A stretch of DNA of 64,000 nucleotides from Eudromia elegans (lineage: Eukaryota > Chordata > Aves > Tinamiformes > Tinamidae). How positions within the stretch are numbered: the stretch's first letter is position 1; each line of letters starts with the position of its first letter. The stretch lies in NCBI GenBank assembly GCA_003342815.1, contig PTEX01000276.1:1-64000 (forward strand), in the 5' to 3' direction. A program made the translations under genes and the position numbers. Shown here in pieces: positions 1 to 12,531 of this stretch. A model generated the notes under the pieces. It did not search any database. It was not told where the DNA came from and saw only the letters and a program-made list of their open reading frames with translations.

Positions 1-520
1 TCCTGTACTGGGGAGCCCAGAACTCCACCCAGTACTCCAGGTGCGGCCTCACCGGGGCTGAGTAGAGGGGCAGGATCCCCTCCCTCAACCTGCTGGCAAC
101 ACTCCTCCTGATGCAGGCCAGGAGCCCATTGGCCTTCTTGGCCACAAGGGCACACTGCTGCCTCATGGTTAACTTGTTGTCAACCAGGACTCCCAAATCC
201 CTCTCCACGGAGCTGCTTTCCAGCAGGTCAGCTCCTAACCCATACTGGTGCCTGGGGTTATTCCTCCTCATGTGCAGGACCCTGCATTTGTCCTTGTTGA
301 ACCTCATGAGGTTCCTCTCTGCCCAACTCTCCAACCCGTCCAGGTCCCTCTGGATGGCAGCACAGCCCTCGGGAGTGTCGGCCACTCCTCCCAGTTTGGT
401 GTCATCAGTAAACTTGCTCAGGGTGCACTCTGTGCCCTCATCCAAGTCACTGATAAACAAGTTGAACAGCGCTGGGCCCAGCACTGATCCCTGGGGGACA
501 CCACTGGCCATCAGCCTTCA
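1..520 (-). pseudogene. CR1 ORF2 reverse transcriptase fragment
   Basis: Read on the minus strand, one frame is open from a TGA at 518-520 to the window edge, about 170 codons. It encodes the second half of a non-LTR reverse transcriptase: the PQGSVLGP block (about 473-496), the catalytic aspartate pair as FTDD (401-412; CR1 usually has FADD) and the downstream RPHLEY block near base 40, where LEYC of typical copies reads LEYW. The reverse transcriptase copies LINE RNA into DNA at the insertion site. Upstream of the TGA the frame continues with CR1-like codons for about 60 bases, so the TGA is a premature stop inside the domain. The endonuclease half is missing through 5' truncation. The copy cannot be mobile, though the open stretch is long for a bird CR1. 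Confidence 0.85.
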
Positions 521-580
521 AGTAGACTTGGCCCCATTTATTGCAACCCTCTGGGCTCCGCCATCCAGCCAAAGTTCTTG
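1..580 (-). mobile_element. CR1 LINE fragment (bird non-LTR retrotransposon), cut by the window edge
   Basis: The plus strand reads as the reverse complement of the inner part of a CR1 LINE, the main interspersed repeat of bird genomes. Hallmark phrases are present in the expected order, including the segment at 475-495 that encodes the QGSVLGP block and the segment at 401-412 that encodes the FxDD box. The match stops near 577-580, where CR1-like sequence gives way to unrelated AT-rich DNA, as expected for 5' truncation during target-primed reverse transcription. The 3' end of the element lies left of base 1, so its tail and total length cannot be judged. The copy looks fairly young because few frame breaks are visible. 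CR1 subfamily was not determined. Confidence 0.95.
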
Positions 581-3064
581 TAGAACTTTAAGCTGCACAA
601 AAATGTACACATTCAACATCTGTAATTTATCCTAACTTCCATTAGGATAGAGGATAGATTATCCCTCAGCAGTATATATGCTAAGCTAAGACACTGACAC
701 TCAGTGTTACGCTCAAGAACATAAGTATTCTCTAATTTGCTATAGAAATGGCTCTAAATAAATGTCGTTCTGTGCTTAGTAATTCTGGTTGACAACTACT
801 GAATTAATTCCCATGGTTTATTACCTTGATTGAATAATAGCTGTTAATTTTAAGACAGTAGAATTTCTTCCACAATAGCCTTTAAAATCTCAGGTCAGGT
901 TACTCTGCTATTCAAAAACTGCACATCTGATTCCCAAGAGAGAACAGCAAAGAAACCTTTCACCCTTACACCACAAATCATTCCTCCAGGTCCTTCAGCA
1001 AACAACATGGTCTGATTTACAGCAATGAAGCATATCAGGAGAGGAATCAGAGGTAGGAATTGTCAACAGTAGATATTGCCACAGCCAGCAGCCACTAACT
1101 GCACAGTGGTAAATGCTGTTTTCAGAAGTTCAGCGCAGCTCTCAGTAACTCCGCAGGTTGCTGAGGAGCAATGGTAGTTGTACATAGCAACTACTTTTCC
1201 TGCTTAAATAAACCACAAGTGGCTAGAGACTGTATCAACAAATCACAGACTAGAACAAATTGGAACTTCATTCAAGGTGCCATTTCATATTCACAGCCAG
1301 CTTTTACTTGGCCTTTCATTTTATTTTTTTGCTAATATTTATTTCTCCTTACTTTTAATTTGGTCAATTTCTTTACTTGGTTTCCCACACAGAAGTCTCC
1401 CTTATGTCTGCCAAAAAGCCTAGCAGAAATGTTTCATACATTTATATGAACAGAACACTATGCAAGGCCCACTGTTGTGTTTGCTAGCTACCTTGCAAAA
1501 AGAGGGAGTTTATGGATTTGATTTTGAGTCTATTTTTCACTGTTACATTTTCTATTACTATATTCATTACATTGTGAATACATCAATGTTTGGAGGTGTT
1601 ATTTTATTTTTACTTTTTTAAGGAATACAGCAATGAACGAGACCTGGTTTTGCTCACATGGTTTTAGAAAAAATACTCCATATTTTACCACTTAATTGTG
1701 CCATTTTTCATCCGTGGCACCTACACAATTTCTCTAGTATGTAATAAGGATCTTTTCTACCTATAGAAATGCATGTTAGTTAATAGCCTGTAATAATTGT
1801 TATAGGCTATGTGTATCTCTGATTACCACTGAAAATTTTCCAGTGTCTGAAGTGACAGCTCCCACTTTTTATCAACACTCCCAATTCATCTGCTCGTATT
1901 TCCATATTGACCTGTTTGCTTATACAATGAGAATGTGCTAATGTTTGTATTGCTGGTTTTAAAGAAGTGAGAGAAAAGGAGGGAAGGAGTAGAATACTTT
2001 ACCCAAATGCCACAAAAGATCTGTCAGTTTTATCTATTTTCTCATTCTTGTAAACACGTATGAACATATTTCTCCTTCTTCAAACCCAATCTGTATGATT
2101 GGCATTCTACTACACTATGCAGTGGGTAGATTGGTTTAATACCTTATCCCGCTACCTGATTTGTGAAAGCAGAGAAAAATGCCCCCAGCTACTGTGAGGG
2201 TCTACTGAGGCAGAGCTAAGAGCAGTGCTAGTATGGAGCTGCTGATGTGATTTGCTGCAATTGTTGGATTGTGCAATCCTGAAGGTGAGGGAAAAGCAGA
2301 GAGAAGAACTGGGAGAGCACACGTCAAATGTTAAACAGTTTCCTCATTCATCTGCTTGAAGAGGCAGCAGGGAGAATGGGCAGCAGAAAATGAGCCTCCA
2401 CTGAAAAAGAGACCAGGATTGAGTTGGGCTCTCATGGGGCAACCGAGACACCCCGAACTCTGCCTGCAGAGTCAATGACTTGCTCTTGTGTTACTAGGAA
2501 AAAGGGTCCCTCGTATCGAAAAGAAAGCAGCATCTGATGAGATAGGCAATGCTACAGTCTCTTTGGCCAGCCAGTGCAGGCAAAGCACAGCAGAGCCATC
2601 GCAGCGCCAGGGGAAAGGAACGCAGACCCTACTGATGACAGGGGAATCGACAAGATGAAAGGAAAGCTGAGCAACAGCTGAAACAACAGGAGCATGAGAG
2701 AAAGGAGGGGAATGGAAAATGAGGAACAGAGGCTGCTAAAACAGACAAAAACAATTCAGGCTTTTATTTCCTGAACTTTGGGATTTGAATTTTCCCCTCA
2801 GTACACAGCATTTTGGGGAACAGAAATAAGCAATGTTCTGAGAAACTACTTCAACGTGACATATGTCAAGAACTAGACGTACCACCCTGCATCTAACTAC
2901 TACTTATTCACATATACCAGGTACTTGCAGATTTTCTTTTTGCCATGTTCATTATTCAATATATCAGAGCACATCAAACATGAGCAGTGCAAGCATCGTC
3001 TTGCATTTTTTGAAACTGTGGTTTTGACATTTCACAGCTGAAGCTATCGGTACTGCAACTGAAC
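581..3064. other. Gene-free AT-rich stretch
   Basis: No supported gene or known repeat family was recognised. A short inverted repeat (tatcctaa / ttaggata) lies just right of the CR1 edge, around 628-651. The 2160-2720 part is richer in purines and GC than its surroundings but shows no long frame. Confidence 0.6.
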
Positions 3065-3138
3065 TTTTGAAAGTTTAAATTTAAACTTTTTGAAAGTTTA
3101 AATTTTTTTAAGTTTTTTGAAATTTTGAAAGTTTAAAT
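3065..3138. repeat. Three exact copies of a 16-bp AT-rich word around a palindrome
   Basis: The word ttttgaaagtttaaat occurs exactly at 3065-3080, 3088-3103 and 3123-3138. Between the first two copies the sequence aaagtttaaa followed by tttaaacttt forms a perfect 20-bp palindrome at 3070-3089. The spacing of copies is 23 and 35 bases, so this is not a simple tandem array. The block could fold as a cruciform or be a local duplication product; no function is known. Confidence 0.85.
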
Positions 3139-4373
3139 AAAGTTTTAAATGCCAACACTCTAGTAATAAGCTTGTTTAACTGTTCATTGATGCCTGAGAA
3201 ATGCACTTGCAAGAGCCCCACAACTGCAGACTGTTAGTGATATTTTCCTTTTTTGCTTTCTTCAGGAAACTGAAGAGAAAGAAATCTGTGTACTGCAGAC
3301 AGCTCCAAAGCACAGCACTGCATCCCACTGCAGAGCATTTTCTGAGAGCATTTTTGAGTGAAATGTCTGGAAAGCATTATAGAAGAATAAACATAAAACT
3401 AGTTCTGTTGGTTTCTTTCTCCCTATCTTTAAAATCTTCCTTTGTAGCACAAAATATCTCTCTCATTCTCAGGATGTGGGGTTTTTTCTGTTTTATCTGA
3501 CATTTTTGTTACTAATGTTAATTTCTCACCTGCGCTATTCATTCTTTTTGCCAATTGCTTGAAATACTTAATTCTGAGCAACTGTAGTGACTTTGCACTG
3601 TGTTACATTTCAGACTCAGCTGCAACTTCTACGCCCTGCTTTGGATGGTCTCCAGACATTTCTTCATGTTTCTCCAAAGCGGACCAGTGAAAGTTTTTCA
3701 AACAACATTTTTTTCTTTCAACAGAAAACCGGGGCTTTGACTAAAGCACATTATCCATACAAACAACAACATCCTTATTCAAAATTATTAATTGATTGAT
3801 TGCTGTAAGATGGAATTATTTTAGCTGGAAACTGCAATCTGGAGATCCTTGGGAGTCTGGACACAACAAAGATNGCAGGTGAGAGTGGGCTGCCAGCACC
3901 ACAACACTTCGTGTTGCCTGCACCATAACCCCAAGAGGCCATCAAGAACCAGAGCAACTACAGCGAGGCCAAGGGAATCGCTCAGGTCACAGACAGCCTA
4001 GAGAGAATTACTATTTGTAAACTCCTGTTACAGATGCAAAGTGAAACACTGCCTTCCCTGTCCATTCAAATTCAATAAATCAGGAATAAGGCTACTGACA
4101 TGATACTGGACTTTAAAAAGAAATATATGTCTTCATTTAGTTTGCCTTCTGAATTTTTAGGTGTCCTACTTGGAAAGTATATGGCCAACTGTCTAACAAA
4201 AAATGGTTCTCTGCAACCATAGAGAAAAAAAAAGACAGATCTGTGTACCAGAGGGGAAAAAAGAGTTTGATCCGTAGTAGGTTTGTGTGTGCATATTTGC
4301 TTTGATCCCATCTCATGATTATTAAGGTTTTGATGAATGGTCTTGAAATGTGTCTGGTGAACTTCTATTATCC

Positions 4374-4398
4374 TTTTTTTTTCTTTTTTTTTTTTTTT
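4374..4398. repeat. T-rich homopolymer tract
   Basis: A run of T interrupted by a single C. It shows none of the neighbouring structure of a LINE or SINE tail. Confidence 0.9.
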
Positions 4399-6699
4399 CA
4401 CATTTACAATCAAGAGAAAGACTACAGGATTTGCAGGTGAGTTTCATTGCTGGAAATCTATACTTCCTGGATATAGATACTCCTTTGAATAGGAGTAAAC
4501 TTAAGCACCAGCCTGAGGGCTTTCCTGAAATAGGCCACAGCATAAGTAAATGTTCCAACTTAATTGAAATCACAAGAGTGCACTAACTCATACCTCATAA
4601 ATGCTTGTCCCTGCACTACATCTCTGAGATTACAAGTCACAGGCCTCTCCGTGCCCTTAATGAGCAAAGAGCAGAGTGCATAGTGACAGTGGGCACGGAC
4701 CAGCAAGAGCAGCACATAGAGTTGGCAGCCAGTTGCTCCTGTCGCAGATCTGCCAGTGCATTGCCAGGACCTTGACCTTAATTCTCCACAAAACCAATTG
4801 CTGACAGATGTTTCCAAGATGGCGCAATGGACTAGTCTGTTCCCTCGCTACAATAATTAACCAGCGCTCCCAACTTCTCAAGGCTCTGAGTGCATCTTCC
4901 TACAGCACTTGTAGCTGCTTTGTCCTGCACAGCATCACCATTTCAGAACGTCCCTTTCTGGATCTAAAATAGCTCTGCCATGGGTGCTGTGGGACTCTGT
5001 CCGTCCTCCCACACAAGCTTTATTAGGTGACCTGACTGTCGCAGAGACAGACACGCGGCTGCTCTGCACATAAATTACACAAACGCTTTCATCAGTTCCA
5101 CCTCCTTAAATATGAACTAACCGTTCTCAATTTCTACTTCAAAGCCAGTTTTTCATTTTAAAGGTTGCTTCCACAAAAATTGGTGGGATTACAGTATAAA
5201 CAAATTGTATGTTAAAAATCCATTTGCAGAGGAAATAATACGTTATAAATCTTGAAAGAATTGATAAGGATCCAAAGCAGTTCCCCGGTACAGCTATAAA
5301 TTCACGATCTCACAAAGGCAAAACAACTAATTCCACAACTTGCTCTCACACTAGGCATTCTTGGAAAAATCTAAAGTAATGGCAGCTGGTAAAATAATTA
5401 GGATCATACAGACATAATTACACTGCGCATCTGCAACTGTTCTACCACCATCAGACTACATAGTTAAACACCCAGAAAACAGCTGGATTAAGCCTGCTGT
5501 CAGCTCATTTTAGGATGTGGAACTGACAGCAAAATGCCTCCGGCATGATAAATTTTCCTGGGCATTTGGATGTGGTCACAGAGGTAGCAGGAAGAACAGA
5601 AAAGATTTAATACCTTCAGCATGGTATGGTAGTGGTTATCCATTAAACAACACAAAACAATGAAAATGATACCTTTTATTAGATTAACATTTTAAAGAAA
5701 AATAAGTTTGAATATAAGCTTGCTTTCTTTCTTTTTCTTTTAGGACTACACACATTACGCTGGGCTCAGACCAGGTATCCTGTCTGACATGATTTAGAGC
5801 TAGACCATGAAATGCAATTTCCTAACTCCTGGCCCGGTTTCTGCCCTTTTCATCAGAGGAATTTAAATTACAGTAGCCTCCCAAATAGCAAGGTGCTGTC
5901 CAGGTGCTAGGGCCTCGACGAGCTCACAGTCTGAGAAGGGAAAAGACAAAGAGTGTAAGAAGACAGTTTGCTGTACAAGGTCTGCAAAACCAGGAAGGCC
6001 ATATACATCACTACTATACTGGTTTATATTACTTGTGGGTCTTTTCTTCATGATTCTCCTATCAAAGTCTTTTTTCTCCACTTCTCTCTGCTCAGCCGAC
6101 TCTCCACATGCATACAATTGCACCTCATCATTATGCAGGGCTTTTGCACAGAGTCACACTTACCTCAAAACACCACTTTATGAGATGTGGTCTTTCCTGA
6201 CATCAGGAAGCAAAAGAGACAATTCATCCACCTCCAAAACAACCGGCCTTGGAAATGCCCTGTGTAGTTCTTCCCTGTCTCTGAGAAGACACAGCTTCCC
6301 ACACTGTGCCTGGGTTCATAACAGGTAGGAGGAACAATGAGATATGCTGTGATTTTGAGGAAAATTAGGATCCTGCTCCTCATGCCTTTCTACTGGGACT
6401 TTCACTTTCTCATCTGCGTTTGAGACGGCCATCTCCCTCTATCTGTACACACTGCCTGCTTACACATACGGTGTTCAGATTAAATGGGAACTGGAGTACA
6501 GAAATGTGGATTCCTGCCATGCTCCATTCAGTAATCTGCTGCCCCGGTATTTTGCACTCCTAAGTGGAATTAAAATGGCTGTGATCCCTCTTTGCACTTT
6601 CAAACCTGCAGCTACTACAGACTTCTTCATCTTTCACAGGCCTTGGTGAGGTTCAACAGCATGAGCATGCCAGAATAATTTTTAGGATCAGTAATAGTG

Positions 6700-6719
6700 T
6701 TTTTTTTTTTTTTTTTTTT
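6700..6719. repeat. Poly(T) tract
   Basis: About 20 consecutive T residues in single-copy sequence, with no retroposed gene recognised on either side. Confidence 0.9.
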
Positions 6720-7548
6720 AAGTGGAAAATAAGAAAGCAGAAGTGTCCTCAATTTAAAACAAGTGGTGGTTCTTAATTTCCTTCTGTAAAGCTAATAAAG
6801 TCACTGCACAGAAAATTACATCCACTGAACCCTGAAAGCCCTGTAAGAGCTGCTTTTGGGATGATCCTTTGCTGCTACACAAAACAAAACGTGCAACAGA
6901 GCTATTTTCAACATTTTTTTTTTGAGAATACATTTATTATTTTCAGATAGAATATATTTATTATTTGTGTAGTGTCCTTGATCCTTGATCCTCCATCCTC
7001 AATATTTCAGAGGATTAGGTACAAGGCAAACCCACTAATTCCACCCTTTTCCAGAGCAGCCTATTCTGAGGCATCATTTAAGATTCAATTAGCTCCCCAA
7101 AGGACATCAGCCTTTATCATGGACCTCTGCAGAAAAGTTAAGAAAAAATGTCATTCAATATTTTTAATTTTATATCTATGCAGATGATTCTTTTAGTAGG
7201 TTTACTGGCATGACCAGGTAGAGGAAGAGTCTGTTTTTGCTATATACACAGGAGTAGCTCTAGAAGGTGCAGCAAAAGGTCTTTACAGAAGCATCTCCAC
7301 AAATTCTGTAGANTTCCCCCTGGGGAATGGTTTTCTGAAAAAAGAGAACTGTAACAGGGAACAGTTTAACTTCAACAAGTAGAAGCTGGAACCTGTGAAT
7401 TCCACACCAACACTGACTTCAGGAAAAGTTACCTGAGAAATCACATCATGTGGAACAAGTAAGAACTCAGGCATAAAGGAGCCGGAACTGATCAGAAATA
7501 AATTATCACCTGTGACTGAAACTTTTAAATCTTGAAAAACAAACAGAG

Positions 7549-7721
7549 TCACAGAATGGTTGAGGTTGGAAGGGACCTCTAGAGATCGTCTAGTCCAACC
7601 CCCTGCTCCAGCAGGGACACCCAGAGCACATGGCACAGGGTGACATCCAGGGGGGTTTGGAAGATCTCCAGAGAAGGAGACTCCACAACCTCTCTGGGCA
7701 GCCTGTGCCAGGGCTCTGTCC
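7549..7721 (-). mobile_element. CR1 LINE 3'-end fragment
   Basis: Read on the minus strand this is the classic 3' terminal region of CR1: a segment on wound-up phrases such as agagaggttgtggagtctcc, then the ggtcccttccaacc-type motif, ending at the left near 7549 in a degenerate copy of the terminal octamer repeat. The right edge lies near 7721, where similarity stops inside the 3' untranslated part, so the insertion is only about 170 bp and heavily 5' truncated, which is normal for CR1. A chance minus-strand open frame covers the region (7283-7735), but it runs through noncoding CR1 sequence and has no coding meaning. Confidence 0.93.
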
Positions 7722-10700
7722 CCAGCAATAAACAAGTTATTTGAGATGAAACTTCCTGTGTTTCAATTTGTACCTGTAAGATGTTGATCCATCCATCAAG
7801 AGCAGCACTTGACTCAGTGACCCACAGATACTTTCAGAAATGTACTCTTCTCCATGCTCACAACAGAGACAAGACAACAAATACCAGAAAAATATAACTA
7901 TTTTCTCAGAGCATAAAGTAAAATTTATGGTAATAGTATCACATCATGACAAATTTCACAGAGACCAAAATACACCAATAACTCTAAGGTCAGATGTTTT
8001 TTCAGTCTGAAGTCCTGGAAATTTATTACTCCTGACCTTACTCTTTACCTAAAAAGCAACCAAACAAAAAACAAAACAAACAAAACCAAAACAAAACAAA
8101 AACCACCAAAAACAACCACTGTTTCTGGCTCAGTCATCAATTATGCCACTTCTCTCCACTAAAAAAAAGCCTCACATACCAAGAAAAATACCAAGGAATA
8201 TATCATGCAGTTGGACCTTAGAAAGAAAATCTTCACTGCATATCTTACAAAGACAAAAAATCAATCTAAAATCTTTATAGTGATTTGAATATGTTAAAAC
8301 TCAATATTATTCATATATAAATTCAATTAGACACCAGTCTTGGACTAAGTTCTGCCAATTAGACTTGGACTAATGAAAGTATGTGATTAAAAAAAGCACT
8401 GTATCTTACCAGGACAGAGTATCCATGGAGCGTTTTCATTAAAACGAATGAATAATGAGATGAATAACTCATTTCCCATGTATTTCTCCTTTTCTCACAC
8501 TTAGATTCAATTTCTTTCCCCAAGCAATTAATTATCTACTTTGTCTCTTTAACTACTTCTCAAGTAAATAAAATATGCTAATAGTGTCTTTAGGATATAA
8601 GGTACCACAGGAATATAAAAAACTGTCAAACACTATAACAAATATTGAACAGCTAACGGAAAATGAAGCAAGTGTGACCTTGGATGAGGCAATCATCCTA
8701 AAGACATTAATAAAAACATATTAGATCAATAAAATTAATTAGGCATTTGAGGTGATAAAACACTGCATAGTATTATTTGTTATGGAAAAGAGTACTATCT
8801 ACATAAGGGAGAATGTTGTGAAAACACAAGGAATAAACTGACATGGATAATTGACATTGCTTTCTGGAATCTAAAACAGAATTTGAGTTTAGGTTCTGTG
8901 GATGGATCAAAGCACCCAAACAAACCTTAGAAATTAATGGCTTAGGAATGGGGAATATGGGTGGAACAAAACTCAAAAAGTTGCAGTTTCAGAAAACGGT
9001 GGTGTGCCTGTGATGGTTAAGGAGAGAACATCCATGGCCTGATACTGTTCACTTACAGTAGTGCTAGTCACAGATATTCTTACTGAAGCCAGGAGAGACT
9101 GATGTTGCCGAGAACCTGGTAGGGAAGAATCCGATTAAACCAAATCCAGTGGGACTGGAACCAAGTCTGATGTGCATTCCCAAAGATTTTACAATTCAAA
9201 TTATATGAACTCCAAGTGAGGGGAATGGAATGACAAAATAAAGCTGGTTTGTTTAGTTCTGTGGCTTCAAATCCATAAGGACACAGGTCTTGCACTCCAG
9301 GGAGGGAGAGGCCTAAACATTAAGCAAAAGCCTTTCCCTTCCATTGAATTGTTGCAAGCCAGATTGTTTCTTGAAAAATACCTATTTTAACCTATGAGAC
9401 GATTTTATAGAACAAAACAGAACAAACATATAGGAAGTCTATGCTCTTCAAAGGGACTATCTGAAGGGCAATGGATACTATCAACACAGATGATAACTCA
9501 TAAGAACACTGTGTGTGGACAGCCATNTGCAGACAGCCCTGCATGTGTTCCACCTGAGTTTCTATCTGTCCTGTTGGAGAGCAAGTCTGGTCTGGAAGAG
9601 CTGCAGCTCTTTGCCAGCTGGCATAGAGTGCATGCTGATCATGCACCTTCACTCAGCCATGCAGAGAGTCTCCAATGTGCTCTGAGAACCGCGTATGTTT
9701 TGTGCCTGCATATGGAAAAGAGGTGGGGGATAAAGATATTTGCATCTCTACCTAGGAACGATACACAAGGAAAGCTGCAGGAATGAAGCCAACGTTCAAG
9801 TGAGCACTGGGATGACATTTCCATAAATCTAAGACCATGAATTGCAGTTCTCGGATACCTGACCGCTTGCCAGGGAAAGGCAGAGCAACGGTGTGCTGGA
9901 CATAAAAGAATAAGTTATTTTTGCTGTCTTATATAAAGTGTTGTATGACTTGCTATCTTTCCAGTTTCTTTATCAATATCACTTTTTTACGACAGAAAAA
10001 GCAACATTAGATATTATTTTCTGCAAGTTATAAATGTTGTTTGGCAGGTTCTGACTCCAGCTTTTTTATGCAACTACAAGTTATCCTGCGTTTTCCCATC
10101 ATGCTTGCCACTTCTTGAATTAGATTTAATTTCTATGTCCTGGGGCTCAGAACCATTAGGGCCCTTTCAAAACTCTTCTTGGCCAGAAAATCCTTTGAGT
10201 TAGCTAAGGAATCTAATGGATAAAATCCAACTACCAGGAATTTATTTAGCTTAATATTTGCTAATTGAACTTGCTAATTAAAGGTTCCACCTCTAGTCTA
10301 CACTACTGGTCCAGGCTCAAGAGTCTGTGGGTCAGAGGGTGAAATAGGAAATATATCCCTTGCTATACATGTGATATGTGAGATTAAATACTACCATTTC
10401 CCCTCCAAGCCCATGGACTTTCCTGCAAGCATTGGCAATACAGTCTTGGGATCCTGATCTGACAGAAGACTTGCAAGGGAGAATTCCTATCATGACAGCT
10501 ACCATTACTACAGTATCTCAGCACACTGCATGTTTTATGCCAATAAAGCAAACAACTTCTGCTGCAAAAGAACTTAACAGTGCATGCACAGGAGACAACA
10601 GAGAGAGGAAAAGCAGAAAGGAAACAATGAGACAATGACTGGCACAACAAATGAAGTGCACAACCCAGAAGAATGTAATTATTGTTTAGATTTGGGCATG

Positions 10701-12180
10701 TCCCAGTAAAAGAAGGTACTGATTCTGTGTCTATAGACAGGGAACACCTCAGAAGCAAGAGATGTGCATGGTAGAAAGTATAAAGACATTCCTGAAGATT
10801 TTAGAAAAGCGTAATACATATTGCTGTGATTTGAACCATATTGCAACCACATATGAGCTCGAAACAGCAGCATAAATAACCCACTAGGGCTGGCTCTTCT
10901 GACTCCCATAAAGTTCCTTGTGAATTAGAGTCAGGCTTTTATTCTTTCCTCCTCCTTTTGTCTGAGAGCACATCTGATGTATAGACATATCTTATTACGG
11001 CCACACATTCAGCCATTGACTGATGCTTATTTTTACAGCAAGGGCAACATCCGCCCATTTACTAAGGTGAACGTGAGTATCTTTTGTTTACTGTTCAAAA
11101 AAAAAGAAAAAGAAAGAAATCTCTTCTCTCCTGCCATTCAAGAAAAGAAAGAAGAATAAATAAACTCCCAGATCCACTTTCAGGTTCATGCTGATTCCAG
11201 TACGTAAGGAGCTTCTTGGGGAACTGTGAATGCTATTCAGCATGTGCTCTGTTGTGACTGTGTGTGGCAATAAGTTCATATGAGCAGCGCGACAAATCCG
11301 ACAGCCTGAACTTCCTCCAAAGACAGCAAAAGTTGCACCGAGTGTCTCCTGTCTGAACCAACAAATAATCAGATAACAATGCAAGCGCAAAACTTACTCG
11401 TTTGTCTTCTTCCCTGGAATTCACTGTGGAAGTGAAGGGAAAATAGAAATATAATTGAGCTGGCAATCATCATTGCATAGACTTAGCTCTCTTGATATTA
11501 AAAAAGAAATAGCAAACTGTTACAACTTTCCATTACAAAGCCCATAGATTCAATTTCCTCTAACGTTATTACCAACTAAAGATTTTAAGAACAATTAAAT
11601 GAAATTGAGTACATGATATTCATATAGATTTGTTCTTCCTGTCAAGACAATGTGTTTTAATATTTTCAAATGTTAAAACTATAAATGAAAATAATTTCCT
11701 CTCTTTGGGCTAGAAGATCAATGAAGCAAGCTAAGAAGATATCGTTACCCAGGAGTACACATATTCCAGGTCCAACCATTCCTGCTGAAAAATACTAGAG
11801 GACGAAAGAAGGGGGCTTGTGCACCACAGCACTAGGCTATCATGACAGAGGGAAAACTGCTCAAGTCAGTTTGCCCAAGTGACACTGGTTGTGCTGCTCT
11901 AAAAACAAACTTTATGGAAGCAGAATGCAAGTCACAAAAAAACTCTACTATTATTAGATTTAACAGTACAGTGCAAGTGAGAGACATCCAAAAGTTTACC
12001 TCTGTTTAACGCTGATTATGTAGTCACTAAATATTATTAGGGTTTTTTGAGCTTATGGTGCACTCTTATGATTTAAGAGTTTAAATGCCCTCATCCTAGC
12101 TGTAAGTATATTAACTTTTCTTCAATGAAAGATTTTACAGTCATTTCCAAAGCTTCACTGGGCAGTCTCCCGGGGCCAAA
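7722..12180. other. Gene-free AT-rich stretch
   Basis: No gene is supported. An A-rich (CAAAA)n-type tract lies at 8051-8117. Otherwise the sequence is ordinary AT-rich single-copy DNA. Open frames such as 9394-9786 (plus) and 10384-10758 (minus) show no domain or convincing splice context. Confidence 0.6.
8051..8117. repeat. A-rich (CAAAA)n-like simple repeat
   Basis: Alternating A runs separated by single C residues over about 65 bases. It could be an old retroelement tail, but no body is recognisable upstream. Confidence 0.85.
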
Positions 12181-12531
12181 AAAAAAGAAAGAAAGGAAAG
12201 AAAGGAAAATAAGAAAGGAAAGAAAGGAAGGGGAGGAAGGAAGGAAGGGGACAGAGAAAGGAAAATAAGAAAGGAAAGAAAGGAAGGGGAGGAAGGAAGG
12301 AAGGGGACAGAGGAAGGAAAATAAGAAAGGAAAGAAAGGAAGGGGAGGAAGGAAGGAAGGGGACAGAGGAAGGAAGGAAGGAAGGAAGGAAGGAAGGAAG
12401 GAAGGAAGGAAGGAAGGAAGGAAGGAAGGAAGGAANAGGAAGGAAGGAAGGAAGGAAGGAAGGAAGGAAGGAAGGAAGGAAGGAAGGAAGGAAGGAAGGA
12501 AGGAAGGAAGGAAGGAAGGAAGGAAGGAAGG
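12181..12531. repeat. Purine-only tract: minisatellite plus (GGAA)n microsatellite
   Basis: The plus strand is almost purely A and G over 350 bases. The left half holds three near-identical units of 56 bp, marked by aaaataag at 12206, 12262 and 12318, each ending in a ggggacag phrase. The right half, from about 12366, is a nearly perfect GGAA tetranucleotide array broken only by an ambiguous base at 12436. Homopurine tracts with mirror symmetry can adopt triplex DNA, and GGAA is the core of ETS-family sites. Any regulatory role here is inference. Confidence 0.98.
12204..12371. repeat. Three 56-bp purine minisatellite units
   Basis: Successive units start 56 bases apart and differ by very few bases, for example acagagaaagg versus acagaggaagg at the unit junctions. 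The last unit runs directly into the GGAA array, which suggests both grew from the same purine seed. Confidence 0.9.

Larger units (their letters stand above)
3139..7548. other. Gene-free stretch with homopolymer runs
   Basis: No gene is supported. Pyrimidine or T runs lie at about 4374-4398 and 6700-6719. The 5380-5600 portion has mixed composition with several TAAT and TGACAG words and could be a conserved noncoding element, but this cannot be judged without alignment. Open frames here carry no recognisable domain. Confidence 0.55.

Noticed and set aside
111..635. 174-codon plus-strand frame at the left edge
   Set aside because: It is the antisense of the CR1 reverse transcriptase, which is the real coding strand here.
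3480..3590. Minus-strand segment with cag|gtgaga donor and a 17-codon open frame
   Set aside because: The upstream acceptor lacks a pyrimidine tract and 17 open codons are common by chance.
7283..7735. 150-codon minus-strand frame
   Set aside because: It runs through the noncoding 3' end of a CR1 copy and unrelated flank, and contains an undefined codon.
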